Assembly: GCF_050971785.1 (NCBI RefSeq)
Contig: NZ_JBPCCU010000003.1
Coordinates: 434,001 to 498,000 of the forward strand
DNA length: 64,000 nucleotides
Reading direction: 5' to 3'
From: Actinomadura_E scrupuli
GTDB taxonomy: Bacteria; Actinomycetota; Actinomycetes; Streptosporangiales; Streptosporangiaceae
Below, piece by piece: positions 1 to 7,824 of the stretch; within the stretch, counting starts at the first letter, position 1; each line of letters opens with the position of its first letter. Under the pieces are notes generated by a model. The model saw nothing but the letters and a program-made list of their open reading frames with translations, did no database searches and was not told where the DNA came from. The position numbers and the translations under genes are program-made.

Positions 1-1
1 G

Positions 2-928
2 GGCACGGTGCTGTCCACCTGGACGCGGGACTGCTTCGCCGGGCGGATCAGGTCCACCCGGGACCTGGTGTCGCGGCTGTGCGACCCGCGCTTCATCAAC
101 CCGCAGACCGGGCCCTTCCACGTCGAGGGGGCCGCTCCCGGGGACACCCTGGCCGTCCACTTCGTCAGCATCGAGCCGCGTGAGTCCTTCGGCGTGAGCA
201 CCACCGTGCCGTTCTTCGGCGCGCTGACCGGGACGGGCCTCACTCCCACGCTGCAGGGCGCGCTGGAGGAGCGCACCTGGGTGTACGAGATCGACCGGGC
301 CGAGCGCCTGGTGCGCTACCGCGCTCTCGACTCGGTCTACGAGGTCGATCTGCCGCTGGACCCCATGCACGGGACGGTCGGCGTCGCCCCCGCCCTCGGC
401 GAGGTGCGCAGTTCGCTGGCGCCCGGTGACTGGGGCGGCAACATGGACACCCCCGAGATGCGGGCCGGGGTCACGTGCTACCTCGGCGTCAACGTCGAGG
501 GGGCGCTGTTCAGCTTCGGGGACGGGCACGCCCGCCAGGGGGAGGGCGAGACCTGCGGCGTCGCGGTGGAGACCGCCATGGACACCGTGGTCATCGTCGA
601 CCTGCTCAAGGGCGTGCCCTGCCCGTGGCCCCGGCTGGAGGACGACCACTTCGTGATCACCACCGGGTCGGCGCGGCCACTGGAGGACGCCTTCCGGATC
701 GCGCAGTCCGAGCTGGTCCGGTGGACGGCCGCCGAGACCGGCCTCAGCGTGCTCGACGCCTACCAGCTCGTCTCGCAGGCGGTGCTCAGCCCGGTCGCCA
801 ACGTGGTCGACACCGCCTACACCATGACGGCCAAGCTGCCCAAGACGGTGCTGCCCGGTGTCGCCCCGATGGCCGGCACGCACGCCAGGCTGCGGGAGCA
901 GGCCGCCGCGTGGCGGGCGGCCCGCTGA
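2..928 (+). CDS. Acetamidase/formamidase family amidohydrolase (5' truncated)
   Basis: The visible 308 residues match the C-terminal bulk of the FmdA/AmdA family, which hydrolyses acetamide or formamide to ammonia and the acid in the cytoplasm. Supporting segments are FHVEGAAPGDTLAVHF, the PLDPMHGTVGVAP stretch, GDWGGNMD and FSFGDGHARQGEGE, the conserved glycine/acidic metal-binding core of the family. The reading frame is open to the first base, and the family usually carries an N-terminal strand before this point, so the GTG at 8 is unlikely to be the real start. It ends with TGA at 926-928 and faces the minus-strand operon that follows. Substrate specificity cannot be read from the sequence. 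Confidence 0.85.
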   Translation, partial: GTVLSTWTRDCFAGRIRSTRDLVSRLCDPRFINPQTGPFHVEGAAPGDTLAVHFVSIEPRESFGVSTTVPFFGALTGTGLTPTLQGALEERTWVYEIDRAERLVRYRALDSVYEVDLPLDPMHGTVGVAPALGEVRSSLAPGDWGGNMDTPEMRAGVTCYLGVNVEGALFSFGDGHARQGEGETCGVAVETAMDTVVIVDLLKGVPCPWPRLEDDHFVITTGSARPLEDAFRIAQSELVRWTAAETGLSVLDAYQLVSQAVLSPVANVVDTAYTMTAKLPKTVLPGVAPMAGTHARLREQAAAWRAAR

Positions 929-1005
929 CCGCCCGCTGAGACGACGCGCTGAGACGACCCGCTCCGGGGCGCCGCGGCGCTCACCACCCGCGGGGCCCGG
1001 GCCCG

Positions 1006-3057
1006 TCAGGAACCGGTGTGCTGCCGGCGGTGGCGTGCGCAGCGGGCGCTGCCGACGCCGTCGCCGGCCTCGGTGTACAGCGTCCGGGCCCGCTCCCAGT
1101 CGGCCATCGCCCCGCCGGGATGCCGCTGGTACCAGTGTGCGATGCCGCGCAGCTCCAGGGCGTGGGCCTCACCGCCCGCGTCGTGGAGGGCCTCGGCCAG
1201 GTCCAGCGCGTGGCCCAGCTGGCCGTGCGCGGAGTCGTACTCCCCGTCCCGGATGTCGATCGCGGCGAGGTTGAGCAGGTCGGTCAGCTTGCCCTGGCTG
1301 TCGCGCGGCGGCCGCGCGGCGCGGGAGAGCCGCACGTTCTCGCGTGCGGCCTCGTAGTCCTCCAGCTCCAGCTGGAGCAGCGCCCACTCGGTGTGCAGCT
1401 GCGGGCGGCACGGCGCCTTGTCCCGCAGGGTGCTGGTGACGCGGTCCAGCCGGTGCCTGGCCTCCTCCAGGTCCCCGCGGGCGCGCGCCATGGCCGCCAG
1501 CCGCACCTCGGCGACGGCACGGGCCGCGGGATCACCGAGCTGCTGCGCCCGCTCGGCCATCGCCTCGGCCACCGCGGCGCGGTCGCTCGGCCGGTGCTCG
1601 CGGGCGAACCAGAGGTCGAGCACGTCGGCGATGCGCCACAGGTGCGCCGCCGCCGCCCGGGGCGGCGCAGGCATGCTCAGCAGCCGCAGCAACGTGACGT
1701 CGGCGGTCTCCAGCCACTCCTGCGCCTCGCGCCGCTCGTGCTCCGATCCCGCCCCCTCCAGCGCGTCGGCGTGCCCGGCGGCGAGCCCGGCATAGTGCGC
1801 GACGAGCCGTACCAGCGCCCGGGCCCCGGCCCGGGGCCGCACGGGATCGGCCAGTGCCGCGGCCTGCGCCGCCAGCCGGTACCGCGAGGAGGTCCGCTCC
1901 ACCATGAACCGGGCGGCGAGCTCGGCCAGCAGGACGCTCACCCGGTGCCGGGGGAGCCGGGCCAGCTCGCCCAGCGCCTCGTCTGAGTACGCCGCGCCGG
2001 GAGCCTGCGCCATGAGCGCGAGCAGCCGGAGCGCGCCCGCGGAGGCGCCGTCGAGCTGCCGCCGGAGGATGGCGTTCAGCTCGAAGTTCTCCTCGTGCTG
2101 GCGCAGGTCGGCCAGCAGGGAGTCGAACGAGACCGTACGGTTGCGGGCCAGCCACCGGCCCAGCTCGATCACCACCCGGGGGAGCTGGAGGTAGTCGTCG
2201 GCGAGCCGCCGCGCGTGGGCCGGGTCGGCGCTGATCCGCCGGGCTATCGAGTTGTCCGGCGTCACCCGGCGCCGGTGCCACCAGCGGAAGCGGCCGGCCT
2301 CCGGCGGCCGGGCCGCGTCCTGGGCGCTGAGCAGGGCGAGCGCGTCGGCGGCCCGCAGGCGCTGCGGCTCGATCCGGGCGGCCTCCGGCGGCAGGTCGTC
2401 CACCGGGAGGTCCCCGGCGACGATCACGTACGCGCCGCGGACCCGGTGCGTGATCCACCGCACCTGGGCGGCGCCGGTGACGTTGTCCAGGACCAGCACC
2501 GTGCCCAGCAGGGCCCGCTCGGCCAGCTCGGCCGCCCGGTCGGCGCGGCTCTCGAACAGGCGCGGCGCGACCCCGAGGGTGCGCAGCACCTGGATCCGCG
2601 CCCGCCGTCCGTCGTCCGGCGCCAGCCCCTGCAGGTCGACGTAGCGGTGCCCGTCCTCGTCGGGCACCAGGGCCCGCGCCGCCTTGATCGCGACGGAGCC
2701 CGCCCCGATGCCGTCGGGCCCGTGGACCACGGCCACCCCGTGCGCGCGGGCGCCCGCGACGGTCTTGTCCACGTCGCCGTCCCGGCCGATCAGCTCGCCC
2801 ACGTGCGGGAGCGGCAGGGCGACCTGGCCGTGCTCCTCGTCGTCGGAGCCCACCGGCGACCAGTGCCGCAGGGACCACAGCCCCAGATAGATGAGCAGGC
2901 CGGCCACCATGACGATCACCGGGACCCACTTGCCGAGGGCGCTCAGCTCGTTGGCGGTCACCTCGCGGACGAAGCCGAGCACGCCACCGGCGATGGCGGT
3001 GCTCCCGCTGACCTGGGCCAGCACCTCGATCTGGCGCCGGCGCCGCCGGGGGCTCAT
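1006..3057 (-). CDS. Membrane-anchored NB-ARC-like/TPR protein with degenerate P-loop
   Basis: 683 aa. The start is the ATG at 3057, which overlaps the permease stop (ATGA), so translation is probably coupled. After a basic N-terminus there is a hydrophobic segment at about residues 17-30 and a clear membrane helix at about 44-61. An NB-ARC/STAND-like ATPase domain follows. The P-loop position (113-122, GPDGIGAGSV) has Ala-Gly where Gly-Lys-Thr is expected, while the Walker B strand (186-191, TVLVLDN) is kept. The C-terminal half is alpha-helical with TPR-like repeats (for example ALELRGIAHWYQRHPGGA). STAND proteins normally switch by ATP binding; loss of the lysine suggests weak or no hydrolysis. 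Placement as the last gene of an ABC-transporter operon suggests it reports on or scaffolds that complex. That role is inference. Confidence 0.75.
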   Translation of the reverse strand: MSPRRRRRQIEVLAQVSGSTAIAGGVLGFVREVTANELSALGKWVPVIVMVAGLLIYLGLWSLRHWSPVGSDDEEHGQVALPLPHVGELIGRDGDVDKTVAGARAHGVAVVHGPDGIGAGSVAIKAARALVPDEDGHRYVDLQGLAPDDGRRARIQVLRTLGVAPRLFESRADRAAELAERALLGTVLVLDNVTGAAQVRWITHRVRGAYVIVAGDLPVDDLPPEAARIEPQRLRAADALALLSAQDAARPPEAGRFRWWHRRRVTPDNSIARRISADPAHARRLADDYLQLPRVVIELGRWLARNRTVSFDSLLADLRQHEENFELNAILRRQLDGASAGALRLLALMAQAPGAAYSDEALGELARLPRHRVSVLLAELAARFMVERTSSRYRLAAQAAALADPVRPRAGARALVRLVAHYAGLAAGHADALEGAGSEHERREAQEWLETADVTLLRLLSMPAPPRAAAAHLWRIADVLDLWFAREHRPSDRAAVAEAMAERAQQLGDPAARAVAEVRLAAMARARGDLEEARHRLDRVTSTLRDKAPCRPQLHTEWALLQLELEDYEAARENVRLSRAARPPRDSQGKLTDLLNLAAIDIRDGEYDSAHGQLGHALDLAEALHDAGGEAHALELRGIAHWYQRHPGGAMADWERARTLYTEAGDGVGSARCARHRRQHTGS

Positions 3058-4733
3058 CGCCGTACGCCTTCGGTGAGGCCGCGGACCAGCCATTTCCCGG
3101 TCGCGAGCACCAGCCCGAGCGGGAGGGCGGTGGCCACCACGGCGCCGGCCGCCAGCACGCCGGTCGAGGTGGCGAACTGACGGGACTGCTCCATCAGCAC
3201 CAGCGTGACCTGCCCGGACTCCGGTCCGCCGAGCAGCAGCCCGACCACCAGGTCGTTCCACACCAGCACGAACTCCAGCACGGCCACCGTGACCACCGCG
3301 GGCAGGCTCCGGGCGACGACGGTGAACAGCGCCGATCCCGGCTCCGGATCGATCTGCCGGGCCCGCACGACCTTGGGCGGCACCGAGGCGAACGCCGCGC
3401 GCAGCAGCAGGACCGCCAGCGGCACGCCGAGCGCGACGTGCACGACGGTCAGCGCCGTCGGCGCGCCGAAGAGGTGCAGCTGGTCGAAGACCTGCCCCAG
3501 CGCCACGATCACCGTCTGCGGCGGCACCACGGCCAGGACGGCACTGACCGCGATGAGGATGCGGGTCATCCTCCTGGGCAGGTCTCCCCAGGCGAGGGCG
3601 TAGGCGGCGGGCGCGGCGATGACCACGAGCAGCAACGCCGCGACCAGGGACCGGGTCCCCGTGCTGAGCAGCGCGTGGGCCAGCTCACCGCTCTGGAACG
3701 CCTCCCGGTAGGAGCCGAGGCCGAACCCGCCGGTCCACCAGCCGCCGCCCGTCGCGGCCCGCGGCGTCCGGAACGACTCGATCACCAGCACCGCGGGCGG
3801 GAGCACCCACGCGACGATCGCCACGATGCCGGCCACCCGCCCGGCCCTGGTCGGCTCGCGCACGACGGGGGCGTCGGTGCGGCTGGGCCATTCCCGGCTC
3901 AGCCCCCACAGCACCGCGAGCGCCACGGCCGCGACGAACAGGAACGGCAGCACGGCCAGCGCGGCCGAGCCCCCGGTGCCCAGATCGTTGCGCCACCGCC
4001 ACCAGTGCAGGCCGACGACGTCCACGTCGTCCTGCACCGACCCCGGAGCGGTGATGAGGATCAGATCGAAGACCCGTACCGCGGCGACCAGCACGATCAT
4101 CAGCACCAGCGCGGCGACCGGGAAGAGCGCCGGCACGATGACGGTCACGAACCGCCGCGGGCCACCCGCCCCGAAGGCGCGCGCCATCCGGATCAGGCCA
4201 CGGGGGAGCCCGGTGACGCCGGCCCGGAACACCACCATGGCCAGCCCCACCCACTGCCAGGAGAACGCCCCCGCCAGCACGAGCCAGATCCAGCCGGGCC
4301 CCAGGAAGATGATCCGGTGGCCGGTGAGGGCGCTGACCGTGCCCTCCGGCTCGAACAGCAATCGGAACGCCACCCCGGTCACCAGCCCCGACACCGCGAT
4401 CGGAGCGGCCAGCGCGCCGACCCGGCGGGCCCCGCGCAGCGGCCGCACCAGCGCCATGCCGGCCAGGCAGACCACCAGCGCGAAGACGAGCCAGCCCAGG
4501 CTGTCGGCGATCGCGTGCCGGACCTGGCCGTCGCCGAGGATCGCGGCGTAGTTTCCGAGCCCGCCGCGCAGGCTCACGGCCACGGTCGCCGCCAGCGGCA
4601 GCAGCAGGACCACCCCGACCAGCAGCATCGCGGGCAGCAGGTACAGCACCGGGCGCCAGGGCCGCGGCGGGCGGCCCCGGACGGGAGAACGCGTGTCCTC
4701 CCGCCCCACCACCTCCAGCAGTTCCCCGCTCAC
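3054..4733 (-). CDS. CUT1-type ABC permease with two permease domains fused (MalF-MalG-like)
   Basis: 559 aa from a GTG start at 4733 that overlaps the upstream lipoprotein stop (GTGA). It contains two complete BPD_transp_1-type units in one chain: the first from about 28 to 280, with an EAA loop near 184-203 (MARAFGAGGPRRFVTVIVPA), and the second from about 300 to the end, with an EAA loop near 456-478 (ARQIDPEPGSALFTVV). Sugar importers of this class normally use two separate proteins. The stretch LPRRMTRILIAVSAVLAVVP and the closing NDLVVGLLLG segment are MalG-like. It should form the whole membrane channel for the lipoprotein encoded just upstream. The adjacent ATPase-like protein is degenerate, so energy would have to come from a shared ATPase, or the complex does not transport. 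Confidence 0.85.
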   Translation of the reverse strand: MSGELLEVVGREDTRSPVRGRPPRPWRPVLYLLPAMLLVGVVLLLPLAATVAVSLRGGLGNYAAILGDGQVRHAIADSLGWLVFALVVCLAGMALVRPLRGARRVGALAAPIAVSGLVTGVAFRLLFEPEGTVSALTGHRIIFLGPGWIWLVLAGAFSWQWVGLAMVVFRAGVTGLPRGLIRMARAFGAGGPRRFVTVIVPALFPVAALVLMIVLVAAVRVFDLILITAPGSVQDDVDVVGLHWWRWRNDLGTGGSAALAVLPFLFVAAVALAVLWGLSREWPSRTDAPVVREPTRAGRVAGIVAIVAWVLPPAVLVIESFRTPRAATGGGWWTGGFGLGSYREAFQSGELAHALLSTGTRSLVAALLLVVIAAPAAYALAWGDLPRRMTRILIAVSAVLAVVPPQTVIVALGQVFDQLHLFGAPTALTVVHVALGVPLAVLLLRAAFASVPPKVVRARQIDPEPGSALFTVVARSLPAVVTVAVLEFVLVWNDLVVGLLLGGPESGQVTLVLMEQSRQFATSTGVLAAGAVVATALPLGLVLATGKWLVRGLTEGVRR

Positions 4734-5959
4734 GGTCGTCCCCGGCTCGCCCGGTCGAGCGCGCCGACCGCCTCGGGGACCGCCGCGCCGACGGCCGCCG
4801 GCCGTTCCGCCACGGCGGCGAAGAAATCCTTGAAGATCTTCCAGGTGCCGCGCCCGTCGGCGCCCGCGAGACGGCCCCCCAGCTGGTCGGAGAGGCCGAA
4901 GGTCACGCTGCCGCCGCGGATGTCCGCGGCGAGCTCCGACATTCCCGCCGGATAGTCGCGCACCGCGGGGTCGAGGGACAGGAAGCCGCCCTGGGCCGCC
5001 CAGATCGAGGCCGCCGCCGGGGCGGTCAGCCATTCGATCAGTGCCCGCCCGCCCGCACCGCCCGGCTCGAGCAGCACGGCCGCGTCGCCGCCGACGACGA
5101 GCGGCCGTTGCTCACCGGGACCGCAGGGGAACCGGAACCACCGCGCCGCCACGTCGCGCGAGCCGTGCAGCCGGATGATCGGGAAGTAGAAGTCGGCCCC
5201 GGCCACCATGGCGGCGTCACCGTGCCGGAAGACGTCGAGGACCGACTCGTCGTACTGGGTGACCAGGGCGCGGGCCCGCCCGCCGGGGAAGGCCCCCGGG
5301 ATGCTCCAGATCTCGGCGAGGCGTTCCAGCGCGGTGGTGACGTTCGGATGCCGCCACGAGGCGGTGCCGTCGATGAGCCCCTGGTAGGTGGCCGGGTCGA
5401 TGGCGAGCAGGGCGTTGGCGAACCAGTCGGCCAACACCCAGCCGTCCGCGGCGCCGATCGCCAGGGGGGTGCGGCCGGCCGCTGCCAGGGTCCGGCAGGT
5501 GGCCACCCATTCGTCCCACGTCCCCGGCACGGCGCGGAGCAGGTCGGGGCGGTACCAGACCAGGGACTTGTGGGCGGCCTTGAACCAGGCGCCGTAGACC
5601 TGCCCATCAGAGGTCAGCAGGCGCTCCCACGCCTGCGGGGCGCCCGGCGCGGATGCCATCGGAACGAGGTCGCGGTGCTCGGCGCCGATCAGGCCGGGCT
5701 GGGAGACCATCGCGATGTCGGGCGCGGCGGTGCCCGCCACCTGGTTGCCGATCAGCGCGGGAAGGTCGTTGCCCGCAGACAGCACCTCGACCCGCCAGGC
5801 GTCCCGCCGGGGGAAGCCGGCGATGACCTTGCGGAACCTGGTGAGCTCCCAGCCGCTCCACACGGCGGCCACCTTCACGGCCGGCCGGTCCGCGCAGCCC
5901 ACGGCGGCGCCCGCCACGCTGATCAGGACCAGGGCGCGCATCGCGTCCCTACGGCGCAT
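4730..5959 (-). CDS. Extracellular solute-binding lipoprotein, family 1 (CUT1 class)
   Basis: 409 aa, ATG at 5959. A short signal peptide ends in a lipobox (AAVGC, Cys22), so the mature protein is tethered outside the membrane. The body has the look of family 1 sugar-binding proteins: ALIGNQVAGTAAPDIAMVSQ near residue 70, repeated aromatics (WSGWE, YGAWFKA, WYRPDLL, DGWVLADW) and a C-terminal DKRG-type segment GRGTWKIFKDFF. It would capture a ligand, probably a carbohydrate, for the fused permease encoded immediately downstream. The gene overlaps the ATPase-like gene by 11 bp and the permease gene by 4 bp, consistent with one operon. The ligand is not predictable. Confidence 0.85.
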   Translation of the reverse strand: MRRRDAMRALVLISVAGAAVGCADRPAVKVAAVWSGWELTRFRKVIAGFPRRDAWRVEVLSAGNDLPALIGNQVAGTAAPDIAMVSQPGLIGAEHRDLVPMASAPGAPQAWERLLTSDGQVYGAWFKAAHKSLVWYRPDLLRAVPGTWDEWVATCRTLAAAGRTPLAIGAADGWVLADWFANALLAIDPATYQGLIDGTASWRHPNVTTALERLAEIWSIPGAFPGGRARALVTQYDESVLDVFRHGDAAMVAGADFYFPIIRLHGSRDVAARWFRFPCGPGEQRPLVVGGDAAVLLEPGGAGGRALIEWLTAPAAASIWAAQGGFLSLDPAVRDYPAGMSELAADIRGGSVTFGLSDQLGGRLAGADGRGTWKIFKDFFAAVAERPAAVGAAVPEAVGALDRASRGRP

Positions 5960-6542
5960 CGACGATCGCCTCCGGCCTCACCGTCGTGCCCAGTGCCCCG
6001 CCGCGCTCCGCGGAGTCGGTGATCACCAGGACGGCGACGTCCTGGCTGCGGGCGGCCGCGACGGCGGCCCGGCACAGCGTCTCGCCCCGCCGGTCCTCGA
6101 TCACGATCGCGCCGGGCCGGACCTCGAGGCACAGCGCCCGCGCCACCGCGACCTGCAGCCGCTGCACCGGGGACAGCTCGTGCGGGCGCAGGCCGCGGAC
6201 GCTCTCGAGCTGGAGGTCCTGGAGCCGCCGGCGGACCCGGGACCGGTGGCCGCGCCCGCAGGCGTACGCCACGTTGCGCTCGACGGTGAGGTGCGGCAGC
6301 AGGCCCCCGCCCGGCGGGACCAGGGCGATGCCGCGCCGGCCGGGGGGAAGGCCGGTCACCTCGCGGTCGTCCACGCTCACGGCCCCGTCGACCGGAGCGG
6401 AGAGCCCGGTCAGCACGTCGGCCAGCGCGGACGCGGCGGGACGTGACGCGACGACGATCGCGGACTCGGGGACGGCGATGTCCATGCGCAAGCGGGTGCC
6501 CGCTGCCTCCCAGACAAGAGCATGCAGTTGCAGGCCCTTCAC
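5949..6542 (-). CDS. Degenerate ABC-transporter ATPase subunit (pseudo-ATPase)
   Basis: 197 aa from a GTG at 6542 with a good ribosome site (GAGGAG about 4 nt upstream). The fold order of an importer ATPase is recognisable: a Walker A position at 33-40, a Q-loop region GLLPHLTVERNVAYA, an ABC signature position at 122-127, Walker B at 146-151 and an H-loop near 174. Every catalytic motif is altered: SRPAASAL instead of GxxGxGKS, PPGGG instead of the Q-loop glutamine, ELSPVQ instead of LSGGQ, IVIEDR instead of LLLDEP, and TDS where the switch histidine belongs. It is also shorter than typical CUT1 ATPases (about 360 aa) and lacks their regulatory domain. It is the first gene of the operon. ATP hydrolysis is unlikely; a structural or sensory role is inferred. 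Confidence 0.75.
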   Translation of the reverse strand: MKGLQLHALVWEAAGTRLRMDIAVPESAIVVASRPAASALADVLTGLSAPVDGAVSVDDREVTGLPPGRRGIALVPPGGGLLPHLTVERNVAYACGRGHRSRVRRRLQDLQLESVRGLRPHELSPVQRLQVAVARALCLEVRPGAIVIEDRRGETLCRAAVAAARSQDVAVLVITDSAERGGALGTTVRPEAIVDAP

Positions 6543-6586
6543 TTCTCTCCTCGGCTCCCGGAAAGGGGCGGCTGTGGGCGGTCGCT

Positions 6587-6601
6587 CCGTATGATGTACG
6601 G
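6587..6601. promoter_or_regulatory. Short palindrome upstream of the pseudo-transporter operon
   Basis: CCGTA-TGATG-TACGG is a 5-bp inverted repeat about 45 bp upstream of the first operon gene (start 6542), in the 190-bp gap after the phosphoesterase gene. It could be an operator or lie near the promoter; no regulator gene is adjacent and no convincing -35/-10 pair was found. Weak evidence. Confidence 0.25.
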
Positions 6602-6732
6602 CACCTTAACCCGGCATCGCGGATGACGTAACCCTCAAATGACGCGGGCCCTGAGGCCTTCCGGCGCGGGGCTCGGGATCACCCGGCGTGCCCGCGGGCC
6701 CGGCCGCCGGGTGCGGCGCAGGCCGGGGCCCG

Positions 6733-7635
6733 CTAGTTCCAGACCTCGGTGATGGGGGCCGCCGAGGACGCCCTGCCGGCGTGGGCCGTGTGGTAGATGT
6801 CCTCGATCGTCCGCAGCAGGTTGTAGTGGCCGTACGGGGCCGGGTAGCGCCCGGTCTTGACGTGGGCGCCGTAGAACACCGTGGGGATCCGGTTGCCCTC
6901 GCTGTGGTCGTCCTCGTCGGCGGTGACGACGAGCAGGCTGTTGTGCGTCCGGGCCCAGGTGGCGTAGGAGCCCAGCCGGTCGCGCAGCCAGGTGTCGCCG
7001 GTGCGCACCGAGCAGTCGTGCATGTCGTGGCACAGGTTCGGCACCACGAACGAGACCGTCGGCAGGGTGGTGAAGTCGGACGGCCACCGGGCGAAGGTGT
7101 GCCCGGTCGAGGCCGGCACGTTGCTGAAGGAGAACCACGGGTTGTGCTTGCGCGCGTACCTCGTCGGGCTGTTGACGCAGACCATCGAGCCCTCCGCGGG
7201 CAGGCCCTCGTTGTAGCTGCCCCAGGAACGCCCGGCGTCGATGAGCTCCCTGCCCAGGTTGGGGATGGCGAACTGCGAGCCCGGCGGCGGGCAGGCGTTG
7301 CTGGTGACGCCCTGGGTGCCGCCGGAGAACATCGCGAAGTAGTTGGGCTGGCTGGGGTGGGTCTCGGCGGTGAAGCCGGTGAGGTCGGCGCCGCGGGCGG
7401 CGAGTGAGTTGAGGTACGGGGCGGCCGGGCTGCCGATGATCTGGGAGTAGGCGTGGTTCTCCAGGACCACCACGACGACATGGTCGAGGGCCGGGAGCGC
7501 CGCCGCGTCCGCGTCCGGGTGGAGATCGGAGTGGAGACAGGCCGTGGTGGCGAGCAGGAGACCGGCGGCCGGGACGGCGGCCCGATGCCGGTGCCGGCGC
7601 CGCGCACGCCGGGATAAGGCCGGATGTTCCCGCAC
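6733..7635 (-). CDS. Exported acid phosphatase/phosphoesterase family protein
   Basis: 300 aa from the GTG at 7635, chosen because AGGAGG lies 5 nt upstream (7641-7646). A longer frame to 7692 has no such signal. The N-terminus is Arg-rich and then hydrophobic (AAVPAAGLLLATTAC), giving a secretion signal, possibly a lipoprotein. The body shows the alkaline-phosphatase-fold phosphoesterase family seen in AcpA and phospholipase C relatives: DHVVVVVLENHAY at the metal site, SQPNYFAMFSGGT, the NSLLVVTADEDD metal-binding strand and the GHYNLLRTIED C-terminal histidine segment. It should hydrolyse phosphate esters outside the cytoplasmic membrane. It stands alone, with about 190-bp gaps to both neighbours. 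Confidence 0.85.
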   Translation of the reverse strand: MREHPALSRRARRRHRHRAAVPAAGLLLATTACLHSDLHPDADAAALPALDHVVVVVLENHAYSQIIGSPAAPYLNSLAARGADLTGFTAETHPSQPNYFAMFSGGTQGVTSNACPPPGSQFAIPNLGRELIDAGRSWGSYNEGLPAEGSMVCVNSPTRYARKHNPWFSFSNVPASTGHTFARWPSDFTTLPTVSFVVPNLCHDMHDCSVRTGDTWLRDRLGSYATWARTHNSLLVVTADEDDHSEGNRIPTVFYGAHVKTGRYPAPYGHYNLLRTIEDIYHTAHAGRASSAAPITEVWN

Positions 7636-7824
7636 AGAGACCTCCTGAGGAGCCGGGTGATGCCCGACCCCGGCCCCGTGCCATCGGCGCACACGCGCCG
7701 CCTGGTGAACGAGGCGCCGCCACGGGTGGCCGCTCAGATCAACGTGACATGGAGTGAAATTGCCGTTGATAGAGGCGGAAAACGCGCCGTGGTGAAGTCT
7801 TTGCAGATGCGAGGGCCTTCGGCC

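Noticed and set aside
936..960. Short direct repeat GCTGAGACGAC (two copies) after the amidase gene
   Set aside because: Only two short copies with no link to a mobile element or regulator; probably chance in high-GC sequence.
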